A DNA stretch of 64,000 nucleotides from an uncultured SAR86 cluster bacterium (GTDB lineage Bacteria > Pseudomonadota > Gammaproteobacteria > Magnimaribacterales > Magnimaribacteraceae), in assembly GCA_902630715.1 (NCBI GenBank), contig CACOVO010000001.1:1-64000 (forward strand). The letters run 5' to 3'. This document shows, piece by piece, positions 60,568-64,000 of this stretch. The position numbers and the translations under genes are program-made. Every line of letters starts with the position of its first letter. Within the stretch, counting starts at the first letter, position 1. The notes below the pieces were generated by a model, which saw only the letters and a list, made by a program, of their open reading frames with translations, was not told the origin of the DNA and searched no databases.

Positions 60568-62346
60568 TTAAGATTTTTTTCTAAGCCTGATTGACTTTGG
60601 AGTAACTTCAACTAATTCGTCATCTTCAACAAATTCAAGTGCCTGTTCTAAGGTGTGCTCAATATGGGGTGTTAAGATAAGATTTTCATCAGTTCCAGCA
60701 GCTCTTATATTCGTTAGTTGCTTTGCTTTAGTCGGGTTAACAGGTAAATCATTGTCTCTGGAGTGGAGTCCTACTATCTGTCCGATATAAACTTCTGTCC
60801 CATGCCCCAGGAACATCCTCCCTCTTTCTTGAAGATTAAAAAGCGAGTAAGCCAAAGTTTTTCCTGCAGCCATTGAAACAAGAACACCATTCTGTCTTTT
60901 TGCCAATTCTCCTTCCTTGGCTTTTCCATAATGATCGAAGACACTTGTCATAATTCCTGTTCCACTTGTCATGGTTAGGAAGTTTGATCTGAATCCAATC
61001 ATTCCTCTAGAAGGGGCTAAAAACTCTAACTTAATTCTTCCCTTACCGTCAGGTTCCATGTTTTTTAAATCAGCTTTTCTCTGCCCCATTTCTTCCATTA
61101 CTGAACCTTGATGTTTTTCTTCAATGTCTATAACAATTTGTTCAAAAGGCTCATGAATTTCTCCATTAACCTCTTTTTGTATGACCTCGGGTTTAGAAAC
61201 ACCAAGTTCATAATCTTCTCTTCGCATATTTTCAATTAACACTGAAAGATGAAGCTCTCCTCGACCGGAAACTTTAAATTTATCTGGTGAATCACCTTGT
61301 TCAACTCGCAGGGCAACATTATGTATAAGCTCTTGTTCAAGACGCTCTTTTAAATTTCTTGAAGAAATGTACTTTCCTTCTCTACCTGCGAAGGGAGAGT
61401 TATTTACCTGAAAGGTCATACTAACTGTTGGCTCATCAACGCTTAAAGGTGGAAGAGCTTCAATATTTTCTGGATCACATAAAGTGTCTGAAATATTTAG
61501 CTTATCTATACCGGTTACACAAATTATATCTCCAGCCTGTGCTTCTGGAATCTCAACTCTCTCTAGCCCTTTATAACCCATAACTTGCAAAACTTTGCCT
61601 CTTCTTTCTAAGTTATTGGGATCGATTACAATAACTTGCTGATTTGGTTTTATCTTTCCCCTGCTTATTCTGCCTATTCCAATAACACCAACATAGCTGT
61701 TGTAATCTAGAGCGCTGATTTGCATTTGCAAAGGACCTTCATCATTCACTTCAGGAGGATTAACCTTTTCTAATATCAAGTCCATTAGAGGTGACATATC
61801 ATCAGACATTTCATCTTCATCTAGTCCGGCGATACCCAGTAATGCCGAAGAATAAATAACCGGAAAATCTAGCTGATCATCATTTCCTCCTAGCCTATCA
61901 AATAAGTCAAAAACTTGATCCAAGACCCAGTCGGGTCTTGCTCCGGGCCTATCAATTTTATTTATAACCAGAATAGGATTGAGTCCCTGATCAAAAGCTT
62001 TTTGTGTAACAAATCTAGTTTGTGGCATTGGACCATCAACTGCATCCACAAGCAAAAGCACTGAGTCAACCATCGAAAGAACTCTTTCAACCTCTCCACC
62101 AAAATCAGCATGACCAGGCGTATCAACAATGTTTATTCTGTGTTCTTTCCACTCGATTGCAGTGTTTTTTGCTAGTATCGTAATGCCTCTTTCTTTTTCT
62201 TGGTCATCAGAATCCATTATTCTCTCAGAGTCCATATTTTTTCTACTGAGAGTTCCTGATTGCTGTAATAATTTATCTACAAGCGTTGTTTTGCCATGAT
62301 CTACATGAGCAATAATGGCAATATTTCTGAGATTTTTTATAGACAT
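60568..62346 (-). CDS. typA: Translational GTPase TypA/BipA
   Basis: 592 residues. P-loop [15 protein letters not shown], switch [22 protein letters not shown] and NKIDRPGAR, followed by EF-G-like domains and the TypA-specific C-terminus ([20 protein letters not shown]). A ribosome-associated GTPase involved in stress and assembly. Stop lies 18 nt before the possible CTG start downstream. Confidence 0.96.
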   Translation of the reverse strand: MSIKNLRNIAIIAHVDHGKTTLVDKLLQQSGTLSRKNMDSERIMDSDDQEKERGITILAKNTAIEWKEHRINIVDTPGHADFGGEVERVLSMVDSVLLLVDAVDGPMPQTRFVTQKAFDQGLNPILVINKIDRPGARPDWVLDQVFDLFDRLGGNDDQLDFPVIYSSALLGIAGLDEDEMSDDMSPLMDLILEKVNPPEVNDEGPLQMQISALDYNSYVGVIGIGRISRGKIKPNQQVIVIDPNNLERRGKVLQVMGYKGLERVEIPEAQAGDIICVTGIDKLNISDTLCDPENIEALPPLSVDEPTVSMTFQVNNSPFAGREGKYISSRNLKERLEQELIHNVALRVEQGDSPDKFKVSGRGELHLSVLIENMRREDYELGVSKPEVIQKEVNGEIHEPFEQIVIDIEEKHQGSVMEEMGQRKADLKNMEPDGKGRIKLEFLAPSRGMIGFRSNFLTMTSGTGIMTSVFDHYGKAKEGELAKRQNGVLVSMAAGKTLAYSLFNLQERGRMFLGHGTEVYIGQIVGLHSRDNDLPVNPTKAKQLTNIRAAGTDENLILTPHIEHTLEQALEFVEDDELVEVTPKSIRLRKKS

Positions 62347-62393
62347 GGATTAAAAAGAAAGCGCGATTATAAGCTTTTATCTAAAATCTTCTA

Positions 62394-62834
62394 TTAATTT
62401 TTTGCCATTGCGTGCGAGAGAGGATCGGGACAACAAAGCTTTATTAAAGCCTGTTCTATTGGCATTTTTTCTAGTCTTTTTAATTCATTTAAGAATTTTT
62501 TTGCAGCTAGATTACCTCTGGCTTCTGCAAGAGAAAAATACTCAATAGCTAGTTCTGGCTCTGGATCAATATGAACACCATCACTGTAAAATATGGCTAT
62601 ATTGAACGGAGCTTTTGAATGCCCTTGTTCAGAGGCACGTTGATACCAGTAAATTGCTTTTTCGAGATCTTTAGGAATACCCCTTCCAATTGAATAATTT
62701 ACTCCAGTGTTAAACTGGGCAACCGAAACACCTTGAGTCGCGAGAGAAAGATCATAAACAAAGTCATCTTTTTCATTAACCGCGTGTGATTTTAATGAAG
62801 TTGTTAAAAGCAGCAGAAGGGTGATTCCTTTCAT
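62394..62834 (-). CDS. Sel1-repeat secreted protein
   Basis: 146 residues. A signal peptide (KGITLLLLLTTSLKSHA), then two Sel1-like repeats (AQFNTGVNYSIGRGIPKDLEKAIYWYQRASEQGH; APFNIAIFYSDGVHIDPEPELAIEYFSLAEARG). Sel1 repeats mediate protein contacts. Short, with few repeats; role unknown. Confidence 0.75.
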   Translation of the reverse strand: MKGITLLLLLTTSLKSHAVNEKDDFVYDLSLATQGVSVAQFNTGVNYSIGRGIPKDLEKAIYWYQRASEQGHSKAPFNIAIFYSDGVHIDPEPELAIEYFSLAEARGNLAAKKFLNELKRLEKMPIEQALIKLCCPDPLSHAMAKN

Positions 62835-62842
62835 CCACCCAG

Positions 62843-63835
62843 TTATTCCATTGAGACAACTACCTTGCCTAGCACTTTTCTATCTTCGAGTGTTTTTATG
62901 GCTTTAGCTGCATCATCAAGAGGAAAAGTTTCAGTAACAAACGGTTTGATTTTGCCCTCTGCATGCAGTTCAAATAGTTCCTTAAAGTTTTGTTTATTTT
63001 CGTCATAGTCGAGACCTGCGAATTGACCCCAAAATACACCTACAATTTGACACTCTTTTAAAAGAGTAAGGTTTAGTGGCATTTTAGGTATTCCAGCAGT
63101 GAAGCCTATTACAAGATATTTTCCATGCCTCGCTATTGCCCTTAAAGCAGGTTCTGCGTAGTCACCACCAACGAGATCATAAATCATATCAACACCGCCG
63201 CCTGTTACTTCTTTTATTTGATCAGAAAATTTCTTTTGCAAATCCCTATCCATATCTCTTTCATAGATGATTCCTTCATCGGCTCCTTCTTTTTTGCATA
63301 AATCAATTTTTTCTTGTGAAGAAGCAGCAGCTATAACTCTTGCACCCATTGCTTTAGCAATATGAATTGCAGTTATACCCAATCCCCCGCCTGCACCCAG
63401 AACGAGCACAGATTCACCTTCTTTGAGTTCTCCTCTCTGCTTGAAGGCATGATAAGTCGTACCATAATTCAATGGAAATCCAGCTGCAGTCTCGAAGTCC
63501 ATAGAGTCTGGCAGGGGCATAAGCTGTTGCTCTAAGTATAAACCTTTTTCTCTTAAACCTCCTGAACCAACGCTTCCCATTACTCTATCTCCTTCATTGA
63601 GGTTTGTTACACCTTCTCCAATTGAAGAGACTATTCCTGAGATTTCACTACCCGGACTGAATGGAAAAGGGGGTTTAAACTGATATAAGCCTTGCACTAT
63701 AAGTACGTCCGGGAAACTGATACCTGTTGCCTTTATGTCTACTACTACCTGACCTGGGCCCGCAATAGGATCATCTATTTCCTCGACTTGATGCGATTCA
63801 ACCGGCCCAAATTCTTTACATAAAAATGCTCTCAT
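62843..63835 (-). CDS. Quinone oxidoreductase-like MDR-family dehydrogenase
   Basis: 330 residues. The N-terminal GroES-like fold (GPGQVVVDIKATGISFPDVLIVQGLY) and the NADPH-binding VLGAGGGLGITAIHIAKAMGARVIAAASSQEK match zinc-less NADPH:quinone reductases; the Zn-ligand cysteines of alcohol dehydrogenases are not seen. Substrate uncertain. Confidence 0.85.
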   Translation of the reverse strand: MRAFLCKEFGPVESHQVEEIDDPIAGPGQVVVDIKATGISFPDVLIVQGLYQFKPPFPFSPGSEISGIVSSIGEGVTNLNEGDRVMGSVGSGGLREKGLYLEQQLMPLPDSMDFETAAGFPLNYGTTYHAFKQRGELKEGESVLVLGAGGGLGITAIHIAKAMGARVIAAASSQEKIDLCKKEGADEGIIYERDMDRDLQKKFSDQIKEVTGGGVDMIYDLVGGDYAEPALRAIARHGKYLVIGFTAGIPKMPLNLTLLKECQIVGVFWGQFAGLDYDENKQNFKELFELHAEGKIKPFVTETFPLDDAAKAIKTLEDRKVLGKVVVSME

Positions 63836-63888
63836 AAAACCATCCTATTTAAATTTATAATCTTAAATTAACGCTTAAAAACCAAACG

Positions 63889-64000
63889 TCAAGAAATCTT
63901 ATTTAAAAATTCTTTCAAATAGTCTTCAAAATTTATTTTCTTTTCTTGTTCTAGTTTTGAAGCGGTTATTAAAGATTCCTTAGCTATGTCTTGAAAAGAA
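63889..64000 (-). CDS. C-terminal end of a gene cut by the window edge, possibly gshA
   Basis: 37 codons in frame to a TGA at 63889-63891, ending SKLEQEKKINFEDYLKEFLNKIS. The pattern (helix, then F..YL..F at the end) recalls the end of glutamate-cysteine ligase (EMEAADTEPFAVWLEKHA in E. coli), but the fragment is too short for a firm call. Confidence 0.3.
   Translation of the reverse strand, partial: SFQDIAKESLITASKLEQEKKINFEDYLKEFLNKIS

Overview
The window looks like a streamlined, AT-rich marine gammaproteobacterial chromosome around its replication origin. The order mnmE-yidC-yidD-rnpA-rpmH / oriC / dnaA-dnaN-recF-gyrB, the block mnmG-rsmG-parA-parB-atpBEFHAGDC-glmU-glmS, and the Pseudomonas-like coxBA-ctaG-coxC-SURF1-ctaA-ctaB-sco cluster all point to Gammaproteobacteria. 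Short spacers, many gene overlaps and low GC suggest an uncultured oceanic lineage of the SAR86 type. That lineage is inferred; no rRNA is present to settle it.

Layout. 1-3.5 kb: a secreted Calx-beta repeat protein cut by the window edge, a small membrane protein, and a ceramidase-like secreted hydrolase coupled to a 61-residue membrane protein. 3.5-11.64 kb: an accessory array downstream of glmS. 11.6-30.2 kb: glmS, glmU, the ATP synthase operon, an epoxide-hydrolase-like gene in the place usually held by atpI, parB/parA, rsmG, mnmG, mnmE, yidC, yidD, rnpA and rpmH, all on the minus strand. About 30.3 kb: oriC with inverted DnaA boxes. 30.35-36.4 kb: dnaA-dnaN-recF-gyrB on the plus strand. 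36.4-44.2 kb: plsC, gmhB, single-chain glyS, an LpxL-type acyltransferase, trkH, trkA, fmt and def on the minus strand. 44.3-46.1 kb: purE, tsaC and aroE. 46.2-54.6 kb: the aa3-type cytochrome c oxidase operon with its copper and heme A assembly genes. 54.6-57.2 kb: a small His/Cys protein and a ZnuD-like TonB receptor with Asp/His repeats. 57.3-64 kb: cupin, DoxX, saccharopine-dehydrogenase-like, Met/His-rich outer-membrane protein, typA, Sel1 protein, quinone oxidoreductase, and the tail of a gene that may be gshA.

The most notable region is 3.5-11.64 kb. Seven direct 18-bp repeats (R1-R7) lie there, and R7 is the true 3' end of glmS. All seven, read on the minus strand, encode [S/T]-V-T-V-E-stop, the conserved GlmS C-terminus, and apart from the first Ser/Thr codon they differ only at synonymous positions and between stop codons. 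They delimit six units of about 170 bp to 5.3 kb. Five of the six units carry their own terminal inverted repeats just inside the glmS-like repeats. In all five the right-hand arm lies exactly 4 nt farther from the repeat than the left-hand arm, so both are symmetric about one point in the glmS core. Every repeat is followed within 2-33 nt by the start codon of a gene in the same direction, so the array could be read from glmS, much as an integron is read from one promoter. Cargo includes a type I restriction-modification system with an HsdM-HsdS fusion, a YwqK/MORN-type lipoprotein, several micro-proteins, and two paralogous small proteins resembling the DNA-binding domain of large serine recombinases but without a catalytic domain. 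No full integrase and no Tn7 genes are seen. I read this as successive site-specific integration of small cassettes into the end of glmS, each restoring the glmS C-terminus.
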